A DNA stretch of 10,067 bases from MA-ANB-1 sp040878225 (GTDB lineage: Bacteria; Actinomycetota; Acidimicrobiia; Spongiisociales; ZC4RG35): NCBI GenBank assembly GCA_040878225.1, contig JBBDMR010000161.1, forward strand, positions 1-10,067. The letters run 5' to 3'. Of the stretch, positions 1-6,626 are shown piece after piece. Position numbers and translations under genes: made by a program. The notes under the pieces were generated by a model that saw nothing but the letters and a program-made list of their open reading frames with translations, had not been told where the DNA came from and made no database searches. The number at the start of each line of letters is the position of its first letter. The first letter of the stretch is position 1.

Positions 1-2
1 GC

Positions 3-69
3 CCTCGGTCACCGGACTGACAGGGTGGTTGACACTGAGATTGGAGGGGTGCGAAAAGTCAAAGGTGGC
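3..69. repeat. Direct repeat, copy 1
   Basis: The first 36 bases (3-38) are identical to 998-1033. After a variable 13-base stretch, 18 bases (52-69) are identical to 1046-1063; the second copy has a 12-base variable stretch. The conserved part contains TTGACA at 29-34, and TGACA occurs twice there (19-23 and 30-34). TTGACA resembles a sigma-70 -35 box, but no good -10 hexamer is found 16-19 bases downstream. The repeat lies about 165 bp upstream of the membrane protein start. It may be a shared promoter or operator module or a dispersed element; function is not known. Confidence 0.85.
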
Positions 70-218
70 GCTGGCAATACGGCCTGACAGCGGTGTTCAA
101 CAGTCCATCCGAACCGAGCACAGTCGTGCCGTTATGTACCTGGCTGGTGTCACCGGTTTGTCCGTCTGGTTCGTCTGTTCTCATGTATGAGTAGCGGCAT
201 CGGCGGCGAACTTGAAAG

Positions 219-223
219 AGGAG
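219..223 (+). promoter_or_regulatory. Ribosome binding site for the membrane protein gene
   Basis: AGGAG, within a longer purine run (214-224), ends nine bases before the ATG at 233. It is the strongest Shine-Dalgarno match in the left part of the window and fixes that start. Confidence 0.8.
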
Positions 224-232
224 ACCTAAAAC

Positions 233-874
233 ATGTCTACGGATCGTTCGGATGAACTTGACCTGATTGGGTGGTGGTTGGGTCTGGCGGCATTGGTATT
301 GATGTTCGTGGGGTTCTTTATTATCGACCATGGCGGTTGGTTGGGGCCTGACAGTCCGGTCGGTGAGCTGGCGGCTGAGATCACTGACAACAGGACGAGA
401 ATCGTCGCTGGAAGCACGGTCGGCATAGTCGGAGCGTTTGCCCTGGTCGGGTTTGTTGCCTCGCTGCGGATGCGCCTCGCCCGGGAAGGCTCTAAAGGGG
501 AACTGTTGGCTCTTGTGGCCTATGCATTTGGGATTGTCATGACGATCGGCGCTTTCGTTCATGCGTCATATCGCATGGCGATTAGCGCACCGATCGTTCC
601 GAACATGCTTGCCGACGCGGTGCTTCCGTTATCGATCCTGAAAGAACACATCATTGCCCTGTTCATGCTTGGTGCTGTGGGTGTGGCCGCCACTATGAGC
701 ATCAGCTCGTTGTTCGTGGGATTGCTCCCCAAGCCGTTTGCCTGGGTGGGCGTCGTACTCGTCGCGGCCACTGTGGCGCTCATCCCGACTAATTATGGTG
801 TTGGCGGTCTCGCCTTATTCCTCTGGCTGATTGTGGCTTGTCCCGTTCTCATCGTCAGGAGACCACACCGCTAG
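233..874 (+). CDS. Six-helix integral membrane protein of unknown function
   Basis: This 213-residue protein is not one I recognise. It has a short charged N-terminus and about six hydrophobic segments, at roughly residues 13-34, 56-78, 91-111, 138-164, 168-185 and 188-208. It ends in a basic tail (RRPHR). Acidic residues cluster in the loop after helix 1 (about 39-53). There is no signal peptide with a cleavage site and no catalytic motif. The start is supported by AGGAG nine bases upstream. It appears monocistronic: about 890 bp without a clear gene follow, and copies of one direct repeat lie on both sides. Its base composition is less GC-rich at third positions than the genes further right (many ttg, gtt, att codons), so it may have a different history. 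A role in transport or sensing would be guesswork. Confidence 0.8.
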   Translation: MSTDRSDELDLIGWWLGLAALVLMFVGFFIIDHGGWLGPDSPVGELAAEITDNRTRIVAGSTVGIVGAFALVGFVASLRMRLAREGSKGELLALVAYAFGIVMTIGAFVHASYRMAISAPIVPNMLADAVLPLSILKEHIIALFMLGAVGVAATMSISSLFVGLLPKPFAWVGVVLVAATVALIPTNYGVGGLALFLWLIVACPVLIVRRPHR

Positions 875-997
875 CACTCACGGGTCACCACAATCCCCAC
901 GGGCAAGATGGAGTTCGAACGTGGCTGAACCCTCCGACGCTCAGCGGACAGACCGCCCATAACCGGTATTCTGCGCTCCCGGTCCCTCTGGCTGAGG

Positions 998-1063
998 CCT
1001 CGGTCACCGGACTGACAGGGTGGTTGACACTGAAATGGGAAGGTTCGAAAAGTCAAAGGTGGC
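998..1063. repeat. Direct repeat, copy 2
   Basis: Partner of 3-69: the first 36 bases match exactly, then a 12-base variable part, then 18 exact bases (1046-1063). TTGACA is at 1024-1029. Similarity fades after about 1067. The copy stands inside the gene-poor stretch, about 700 bp before the stress protein/ATPase genes, in the same orientation as copy 1. Confidence 0.85.
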
Positions 1064-1087
1064 ACTCGCGACATGGTCCCGACCACA

Positions 1088-1112
1088 GTGTCGGCGGGGG
1101 ACTTGAACCCCC
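1088..1112 (-). other. tRNA-like T-arm and acceptor remnant
   Basis: On the minus strand a perfect 5-bp T-stem (five G, five C; plus-strand 1108-1112 and 1096-1100) encloses the loop TTCAAGT, the usual TTCRANY form. Seven further bases could be an acceptor 3' strand (1089-1095). No matching 5' acceptor strand, D-arm or anticodon arm was found upstream on that strand: the bases at the anticodon position do not pair, and base 33 is not T. It may be the tail of a tRNA of the Leu/Ser type or of a tmRNA left at an integration site, or a chance resemblance. It is not a functional tRNA. Confidence 0.35.
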
Positions 1113-1216
1113 ACGTCGCTGCTATTGGCTTTGCCTGACTGGCTTGCCCTGGCGCTCGTTGCCGTGAAAGTTCGTGGTGAGGATGGCGAGAGGCGATCGC
1201 GCTGCGATCCTGCTCC

Positions 1217-1238
1217 TCCATACCGCGTCCATACCGCG
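1217..1238. repeat. 11-bp tandem repeat, two units
   Basis: TCCATACCGCG occurs twice in direct succession (1217-1227 and 1228-1238). It is a small local duplication in the gene-poor stretch, with no function visible. Confidence 0.7.
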
Positions 1239-1261
1239 AGAGGGTGGGATGGAAGGGGAAA

Positions 1262-1276
1262 CAACGGGAACCGTTG
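1262..1276. repeat. Short hairpin
   Basis: CAACGG, a GAA loop and CCGTTG form a perfect 6-bp stem with a three-base loop. No T-run follows on either side, so I do not call it a terminator. Confidence 0.45.
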
Positions 1277-1343
1277 AGAGGAGAAGACCCCTGTCTGAGC
1301 AGGCGTTTCGCGCATTTCCCCAGGTCAGGGGGTCCCTCACAAT

Positions 1344-1389
1344 CGGGCTCATAACCCGAAGGTCGCCGGTTCAAATCCTGCCCCCGCTA
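1344..1389 (+). pseudogene. 3'-half relic of an initiator-type tRNA-Met (CAT anticodon)
   Basis: Bases 1344-1358 form a complete anticodon arm, 5-bp stem CGGGC/… with the CTCATAA loop and anticodon CAT; its three consecutive G:C pairs are the hallmark of initiator tRNA. The variable region AGGTC and a T-arm follow (GCCGG, loop TTCAAAT, CCTGC; 1365-1381, one mismatched pair), then a seven-base acceptor 3' strand (1382-1388) and discriminator A. The matching 5' acceptor strand (AGCGGGG) and a D-arm are absent upstream. Similarity to a tRNA begins sharply at the anticodon stem. A sharp 3'-half fragment of this kind is what integration of a tyrosine-recombinase element into a tRNA gene leaves behind. 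No integrase is present, so an old att relic is the inference. The T-stem mismatch suggests decay. Confidence 0.6.
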
Positions 1390-1485
1390 CGAGCAGCAAG
1401 GACCCGGGTGGAAGTGACTTTTGCCTCTCTTCGTCGCACCGGAGCGCATGGCTTAATCAGTACTAGGACGCGGAAAGGAAGGCGG

Positions 1486-1593
1486 ATGGCAACGAGATAT
1501 CCTTTTGGCAGCATTACCAGCCGGCTGGTCGGAGTGTGCCAGCCGCCGCCCCTCGTGGGTCCGCGCTCGGTCGACACGGATTATGAGCGATAG
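1486..1593 (+). CDS. Possible 35-codon short ORF
   Basis: ATG at 1486 is preceded by a purine-rich Shine-Dalgarno run (1472-1482; AAAGGA seven bases before the ATG). The frame stays open for 35 codons to TAG at 1591-1593, ending in the residues DTDYER. The peptide has no hydrophobic core, no signal peptide and no family I know. It could be a leader peptide for the stress protein/ATPase genes that start about 165 bp downstream, or a random frame with a lucky ribosome site. The 14-bp palindrome at 1516-1529 lies inside it. Confidence 0.25.
   Translation: MATRYPFGSITSRLVGVCQPPPLVGPRSVDTDYER
1516..1529. promoter_or_regulatory. 14-bp perfect palindrome upstream of the stress protein
   Basis: ACCAGCCGGCTGGT is perfectly self-complementary. 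It lies about 230 bp before the preferred stress protein start. A dimeric repressor site is possible, but no regulator is encoded nearby and no clear promoter is seen around it. Confidence 0.35.
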
Positions 1594-1759
1594 GTCCATG
1601 TCGGGCTGCCGCGTTGGCGGAGCGGCTCGGCGTCACCACGACTTGCATGTACACACTGGCCTGCACAGATCTAGCGGACCGATGATGGGCGACATCTCCG
1701 AAGCGATCGTGAAAGCGGTCGATGACCTAGCACGGAAGCCGAAGGAAAGGAACGGAGTA

Positions 1760-2711
1760 GTGGATCGATTCAAGAACGTTCTGATTGCGGCGTCTCCGGG
1801 GCATCTGGTGCCGGTGACGTTGCGTGCTGCAATGAGGCTGGCGGAAAGGAACCGCGCCCGACTGGCGGTGGTCGATGTCATGGAGTCGATGTTTCGGATG
1901 CGGCGGTTGACGACGGTGGAGGGGCGCATCGTTGATGTGCAGGCGGAGCTGATGCGGCACCGACAGGAGAGGCTCCGCCTGCTGGCGGAGAACACGCGAG
2001 CCGGCACCGAGACTCGGGTGAAGGTGCTGGTGGGCGAGCCGTTCATCGAGGTGATCCGGCATGTGTTGGGTCACGGCAACGATCTGGTGATTGTGGGCGG
2101 CGCTGAAGTTGAGCCATGGGCGACACCGGAGTTCTCCAGTGGGGTGATGCATCTGCTGCGGAAGTGCCCGGTGCCGGTATGGGTGATGCGACCGCAACCA
2201 GCCGAGAAGCTCCGCATCTTGGCGCTGGTCGACCCCGATCCGGAGGACCCGGTACGGGACAGTCTGAATGATCTCGTATTGACGTTGGCGGTTTCACTCG
2301 CCGGCAGCGAGGACGGGGAGCTGCATGTTGGGCATGCCTGGGAGCTGGCCGGAGAATCCATTCTGCGGTCGTCGCCTTTTGTCGGCCTGCCGGGCGAGGA
2401 GGTCGACGTGATGGTGGAGGCAGCTTGGGGCGTGCATCGGGAGCAATCGACGCCTGGTCGACCGGCACAACATCACGGGGATCGGGGCCGAGGTACACCT
2501 CATTCAAGGTACGGCCAGCAAGGTCTTCCCGAAGCTCGCGGACGGTCTCGAAGTCGGGTTGATCGTGATGGGCACGGTGGCGAGGACGGGAATCAGTGGA
2601 TTGATCATGGGTAACACTGCGGAGACGATCTTGCGGTCGGTGCGCTGCTCGGTATTGGCGGTCAAACCGGAAGGTTTCGTGACCCCGGTGACTCCGGCCA
2701 AAGGAAAGTAG
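1760..2711 (+). CDS. UspE-like tandem universal stress protein, frameshifted
   Basis: This is a double-domain universal stress protein. Domain 1 runs from DRFKNVLIAASPGHL to about 150 residues on (PVPVWVMRP); domain 2 starts at KLRILALVDPDPEDPVRDS. After HREQ (codon ending 2446) this frame leaves the family and stops at 2614. Homology resumes in the frame of 2448 and continues to TAG 2709-2711 with VMGTVARTGISGLIMGNTAE and RCSVLAVKPEGF, the UspE-type ATP-loop and tail. The net shift equals +1 or -2 bases near 2447-2455. The start GTG 1760 is preferred: the domain begins at once, a GAAGGAAAGG run lies upstream, and the corrected length (about 316 residues) equals that of the paralog at 6626-7576. 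In-frame ATGs at 1682/1685 are alternatives. Family role: cytoplasmic nucleotide-binding stress protein. The ATPase gene starts 11 bases after the corrected stop. Whether the lesion is biological or a sequence error is undecided. Confidence 0.8.
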
Positions 2712-2722
2712 GACCGTCGCTG

Positions 2723-5238
2723 ATGGTAAACGACCGCGCCCGCGACACTGCCGATACGGCGGCGTACGCAGTCACATCCGACGCTGGGTTGACGACGGTC
2801 GAGGCCGAGGCGCGGTTGGAGCGGTACGGGCCGAACCTATTGCCCGAATCAAAGCCGATCCCCTGGTGGGTGCGGGTAGGACGGCAGCTGAAGAGCCCGA
2901 TCATTTACATCCTGTTGTTCGCGTTGACGTTCGACGCAACGATCTGGTTGATCGAGGGAGCTCACGGGTGGCCGTTCGAATCGATAGCCATCCTGGTGAT
3001 CCTGGCGTTCAACACCATCATGGGCGTGTGGCAGGAGTACCGGGCCGAGGACGCCCTCGCCCGGCTCAAAGAACTGGCGGCACCACAGGTACGGGTGCGT
3101 CGCGATGGGCGCCTCACTCAGATCCGTGCCGCCGATCTCGTCCCGGGCGATGTGGTGCGAGTCGAAATGGGTGATCGGATCCCCGCTGATGGTGTCCTCA
3201 CCGGCGAGCGGGGTCTGATGGTGGACGAGTCGATGCTGACCGGCGAGTCCGTGCCGGTCGAGAGGGCTGTCGGCGATGAGGTGTTCTCCGGCACATTGGC
3301 GGTGCGAGGCCTGGCTTGGCTGGCGGTAATGCGCACTGGATCGGCCTCGGCGATGGGCCGGATCGCCGCCATGTTGACCGGCATCGAAGCGGAGGCCACC
3401 CCGCTAGAGCGCCGCCTGACCCACTTCGGGCATCGCATCGCCCGATGGGTAGCTGCGTTGGCCGTGGTGCTGATGGTGGCCGGCGTCGTTATAGATGGCA
3501 TCGACCGGATCGACGAAGCGCTCCTATTTGCGGTGGCCGTGGCCGTGGCGGCCGTCCCAGAGGGTCTGCCCGCCGTGTTGACCTTGACGTTGGCGCTCGG
3601 CACTGAGCGTATGGCTTCCCGCAAAGCGGTGGTGCGTCGCCTCTCAGCGGTCGAAGCGCTCGGGTCCGTGACGGTGATCGCCACGGACAAGACCGGCACC
3701 CTCACCGAGAACACGATGACCGTCCGCGCTCTCGACACCTTTGACCAGCCGAGAGCGTTGCGGGCGATGGTGCTCGCCGCCGAAGCCGAACCAGACGGAG
3801 GGTCCGGGGATCCCCTCGAGCTTGGCCTTTACGCCTACGCCTCCCACGTCGGGGTCGACCCTGCGGCGGAGCGGACTCGCCACAAGCGGATCTCGGAACG
3901 TCCGTTCGACTCGAACTGGAAATACATGCGAGTCACCGTGCTCGAAGACAGCCAGCCGGTGTCCTACCTGAAAGGAGCACCGGAGGTACTGCTCGGAATG
4001 AGTCAATTGACTGACGAGGACCGAACGGCATGGTCGGAGCGGATCGACACCGCCGCAGCCGAAGGCAATCGGATACTCGGGTTAGCTTGGGCAGACGGCG
4101 AAACGGACAGCGAGCTCACCTGGCTGGGCACCGTCGCGTTGTGGGACCCGCCCCGGCCGGAAGTATCTGGCGCCATCGCCGCCGCCCAGCGGGCCGGCAT
4201 TAGGGTCGTGATGATCACCGGCGACCATCCCACAACCGCTAGGGCGATCGCCGCCGCCATTGGCATCGACGGCGACCGAGTGATGACCGGGGACCAGCTT
4301 GACAACCTCGATGACGAAGACTTGGCGGAACGGGCAGCCGACACCGCGGTGTTCGCCCGAGTCAACCCGGAGCACAAGCTCGCCCTCGTTGAGGCCCTGA
4401 AGGCCCATGGCGAGATCGTCGCCGTGACCGGCGACGGCGTCAACGACGCCCCAGCCCTGAAACGAGCCGATGTCGGCGTTGCCATGGGCCAACGCGGCAG
4501 CGACGTCAGTCGCGAAGTCGCCGACCTGGTGCTCCTCGACGACAACTTCGCCACCATCGCCGCCGCCGTCGAGGAAGGCCGCGGCATCTACGCCAACATC
4601 CTCAAATTCATCCGGTTCCTGTTCTCCACCAATGTTGCCCTGGTACTCCTCATCGCGCTCGGCGTCACCGGCGCCGCCATCTTCGGCCTCCGCGACGAGA
4701 TGGGGAACCTCCTGGTGCCCCTCCTCGCGGTACAGCTGCTGTGGATCAACATCATCGCCGACGGCCCACCCGCTCTCGCCCTCGGGCTCGACCGCAACCC
4801 AGGCATGATGAACCAGCCCCCCGCGCGCCGGACGCGCCGCTCCTGAGCCGCGCCGGGATCCGCTTCATCCTGACCACCGGAACCCTTAAGGCCGGCCTTG
4901 GCCTGACCTTGTTCTTTGCGTTCCCCGCCCTGGGCTACGCCGCGGCCGTCACCCAAACGGCGGTGTTCTTGTACGAATCGCTCGCCCAGCTCGCGTTTGC
5001 GTACCCGGCACGGCGGATCCACACCAGCCCCGCACCCAACCGGACCCTCAATATCATCATCGTCGCCAGCGTTGCCCTCCAGATCCTCACCGTCACCCTC
5101 CCGCCGCTGCGCAGCTTGCTCGGTCTCGTTCCCATCGACGGACCCGCCATCGCCTACGTCGCGATTGCGTTAGCGGCCACGGTGGCCGGTGCGGAAGTCT
5201 GGTCGCGGCGCACCGCCCGAGCCGGGAGAGCCGAATGA
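2723..5238 (+). CDS. P2-type cation-transporting ATPase (Ca2+/Mn2+ type), frameshifted near its end
   Basis: The main frame (2723-4846, 707 residues) holds every P-type ATPase hallmark: actuator TGES (173-176), M4 PEGLP (279-283), phosphorylation site DKTGTLT (Asp322), nucleotide-site KGAPE (417-421), MITGD (497-501) and hinge TGDGVNDAPALK (569-580). An N-terminal cation-ATPase domain (about 1-70) and helices M1-M4 precede. After M6 the frame ends in an atypical RRTRRS at a run of six C (4817-4822). One more C would restore the frame of 4741-5238, which encodes LLSRAGIRFILT and the remaining hydrophobic helices to TGA at 5236-5238, total about 838 residues. Family role: ATP-driven export of Ca2+ or Mn2+ across the plasma membrane. 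M6 keeps Asn676 and Asp680, M4 keeps Glu280, but the M5 Glu of two-site calcium pumps is Leu640, so a single ion site is inferred. It probably shares a transcript with the stress protein upstream. Confidence 0.9.
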
Positions 5239-5352
5239 GCGGCTGGGCCGCGGCATGGGGTCGCCCTCGATTCCTCGGTGACGTTGCTGACTCCAGGCCC
5301 GTGACCATGGAACCCCAACCGCCCCGACCGCAAAGAGCGACATAGCGCTGTC

Positions 5353-6375
5353 GTGACCCCTGCCATCGCTGTCCTCGTGTTCGTCGTTGCGGCCGGTGTC
5401 GTCGTCGTGGCGGGCGTGCGCCTTGCCAAGGTGGGAGACCAGATCGCCGAACGTACCGGGCTCGGCCGGCTATTCGTCGGCACCATCCTCCTCGCGTTCG
5501 CCACCTCCCTCCCCGAGCTCGTCACCGACATCACCGCCGCGGCAACCGGCGCACCGGATCTCGCCGTCGCCGACCTGTTTGGCTCGTCAATGGCCAACAT
5601 GGCGATCCTCGCCATCATCGACCTGCGTCACCGCGGCCGTGTCTGGCCGGGAGTCGAGCTCGGTCACGCCCGCGTCGCTGCTGTCGCAATCGTGCTCACC
5701 GCCCTTGCCGCCCTCGGCATCCACACTCCAGCCGGAGCCAGGGTCGGATGGGTCGGTGTCACCCCGATTCTGATCTTCGTCCTTTACATCGCTGCAGTCG
5801 CATGGTTCCGGCGGACCCCGAGCCTCGACCGTGGCGTCCTACAACCCGTTGCCGTGCGCCTACAGGTGCCAACCGGATGGGGCGACGACCGGCCCACCAC
5901 TCCACTTCGCGGCATTCTGCTCCGCTTCGGAGTCGCCGCCGGTGTGATCCTCGTTGCTGCGCCCATCATGACGATCAGCGTCGAGCGGATCGCCGAGTAC
6001 ACGGGCATCGCTCAGACGTTCGTCGGTGCCACCTTGCTGGCGGTCTCGACCTCGCTTCCTGAGCTGGTCGCCTCCCTGGCCGCAATCCGCATCGGCGCTC
6101 ACGACCTCGCAGTTGGGAACCTGTTCGGCAGCAACGCAGCAAACATGGCTGTTTTGCTGTTCGCCGACCTCGCCTACACCGACGGGCCCATATTGGCCGC
6201 TGTCTCCCCAACCCAGGTGGTAGCCGCCATCGGAGCCATCCTTCTCATGGGCTTGGCGGTCGCCGCGATCGTTGGAGGCACCGAGACCCGAATCAAACGG
6301 TTCGAACCCGACGCCGTGGTCGTGCTCCTCGCCTACGTAGGAGCGCTGGTCGCTGTGGCCTTAGCTGGGCCGTAA
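5353..6375 (+). CDS. CaCA-superfamily cation exchanger (Na+/Ca2+ or Ca2+/H+ type)
   Basis: This 340-residue polytopic membrane protein shows the two inverted alpha repeats of calcium/cation antiporters. Alpha-1 is at about residues 42-87 (FVGTILLAFATSLPEL, Glu55; DLAVADLFGSSMANM). Alpha-2 is at about 224-269 (FVGATLLAVSTSLPEL, Glu237; DLAVGNLFGSNAANM). The TSLPE motifs hold the family's ion-binding glutamates. Alpha-1 has GSS where alpha-2 has the usual GSN. About ten hydrophobic segments and a central polar loop (about 152-185) give a normal family length. The start is GTG 5353 with only a weak purine stretch before it; the protein opens directly with a membrane helix. The 114-bp gap after the ATPase shows no clear promoter or terminator, so co-transcription is likely. 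Family role: secondary cation export; cation and coupling ion cannot be told from sequence. Confidence 0.9.
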   Translation: MTPAIAVLVFVVAAGVVVVAGVRLAKVGDQIAERTGLGRLFVGTILLAFATSLPELVTDITAAATGAPDLAVADLFGSSMANMAILAIIDLRHRGRVWPGVELGHARVAAVAIVLTALAALGIHTPAGARVGWVGVTPILIFVLYIAAVAWFRRTPSLDRGVLQPVAVRLQVPTGWGDDRPTTPLRGILLRFGVAAGVILVAAPIMTISVERIAEYTGIAQTFVGATLLAVSTSLPELVASLAAIRIGAHDLAVGNLFGSNAANMAVLLFADLAYTDGPILAAVSPTQVVAAIGAILLMGLAVAAIVGGTETRIKRFEPDAVVVLLAYVGALVAVALAGP

Positions 6376-6490
6376 CCTCCCTGCGCCCCAGTCGCCGAGC
6401 GACGAAGAGCCGACCGTTTCAGTGCGTGTGCGCAGGTCAATGATCGGAGATCACACGAGCCGACACGTTGCCGTGCTCTGCCATGGTGAT

Positions 6491-6509
6491 GAGGCCCGGT
6501 CCGGGCCTC
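6491..6509. terminator. GC-rich hairpin between convergent genes, possible bidirectional terminator
   Basis: GAGGCCCGG, one central T, then CCGGGCCTC: perfect 9-base arms (realistically a 7-bp stem with a 5-base loop). It lies about 115 bp after the exchanger stop and 117 bp after the stress protein stop on the other strand. The placement suits a shared terminator. The absence of a T-tract keeps confidence moderate; a dyad protein site is an alternative. Confidence 0.5.
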
Positions 6510-6547
6510 TCGGCCCTACCTGCACACGCCTCGGCCGGTAGTGTCCC

Positions 6548-6561
6548 GGCTCTGAAGAGCC
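6548..6561. repeat. Short inverted repeat
   Basis: GGCTCT, GA, AGAGCC is a perfect 6-bp stem with a two-base spacer. It sits between the other two inverted repeats of the convergent spacer and may be part of the same 3'-end structure. Confidence 0.4.
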
Positions 6562-6576
6562 CGCGGACTGAGACGG

Positions 6577-6626
6577 GTGCCAGGTGTCTTCATGGCTGGG
6601 ACCGTAGGAGTTTCGGGACCTGGCAC
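6577..6626 (-). terminator. Long-loop inverted repeat at the stress protein stop codon
   Basis: GTGCCAGGT (6577-6585) pairs perfectly with ACCTGGCAC (6618-6626) across a 32-base loop. The right arm ends on the last base of the minus-strand TAG (6626-6628), so the hairpin would form exactly at the 3' end of the operon transcript. It may protect or terminate the mRNA. Confidence 0.4.

Larger units (their letters stand above)
875..1759. other. Long stretch without a clear protein gene
   Basis: About 885 bases separate the membrane protein stop from the preferred start of the first stress protein. Several long open frames exist on both strands, but they overlap each other and read as low-complexity Arg/Pro/Ser translations with no recognisable domain, so I do not call them. 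The stretch contains the second direct repeat copy (998-1063), a minus-strand tRNA-like T-arm (1088-1112), a small tandem repeat (11 bp, 1217-1238), a short hairpin (1262-1276), a 3'-half tRNA-Met relic (1344-1389), a possible short ORF (1486-1593) and a 14-bp palindrome (1516-1529). This mosaic looks like a decayed insertion site or untranslated regulatory DNA. Confidence 0.6.
6376..6625. other. Convergent intergenic spacer rich in inverted repeats
   Basis: These 250 bases lie between the stops of the plus-strand exchanger and the minus-strand stress protein. Three perfect inverted repeats (6491-6509, 6548-6561, 6577-6626) fall in the last 135 bases. No T-run follows them, so if they terminate transcription it would be by a GC-rich hairpin without a U-tail, common in actinobacteria. 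No gene was seen. Confidence 0.6.

Noticed and set aside
24..58. Complete sigma-70 promoter at TTGACA of the direct repeat
   Set aside because: No acceptable -10 hexamer is present at normal spacing in either copy, so only the repeat is reported.
1195..1202. GCGATCGC octamer (cyanobacterial HIP1-like)
   Set aside because: A single copy in GC-rich DNA is expected by chance, and nothing else suggests a cyanobacterium.
871..1374. Open frames of 100-167 codons on the minus strand, and a 139-codon plus frame at 1174-1593
   Set aside because: They overlap each other in different frames, cover the tRNA-like relics and the direct repeat, and give Arg/Ser/Pro-rich translations without domains. They are expected in GC-rich DNA. 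Only the last 35 codons of the plus frame have a ribosome site.
1505..1759. N-terminal extension of the first stress protein from TTG 1505 or ATG 1583, 1598, 1682 or 1685
   Set aside because: The paralog begins directly at the domain and the corrected length from GTG 1760 equals the paralog's. The 1682/1685 starts stay possible since 1685-1759 looks mildly coding, but they lack a clear ribosome site.
2504..2701. Minus-strand ORF opposite the stress protein, similar to a plus-strand ORF at 6468-6818
   Set aside because: The similarity is only the antisense reading of two paralogous genes.
3118..3738. Long antisense ORF (206 codons) within the ATPase gene, and others at 4003-4587 and 4588-5022
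   Set aside because: They are shadows of a strongly supported coding frame with all P-type ATPase motifs, and their translations are low complexity.
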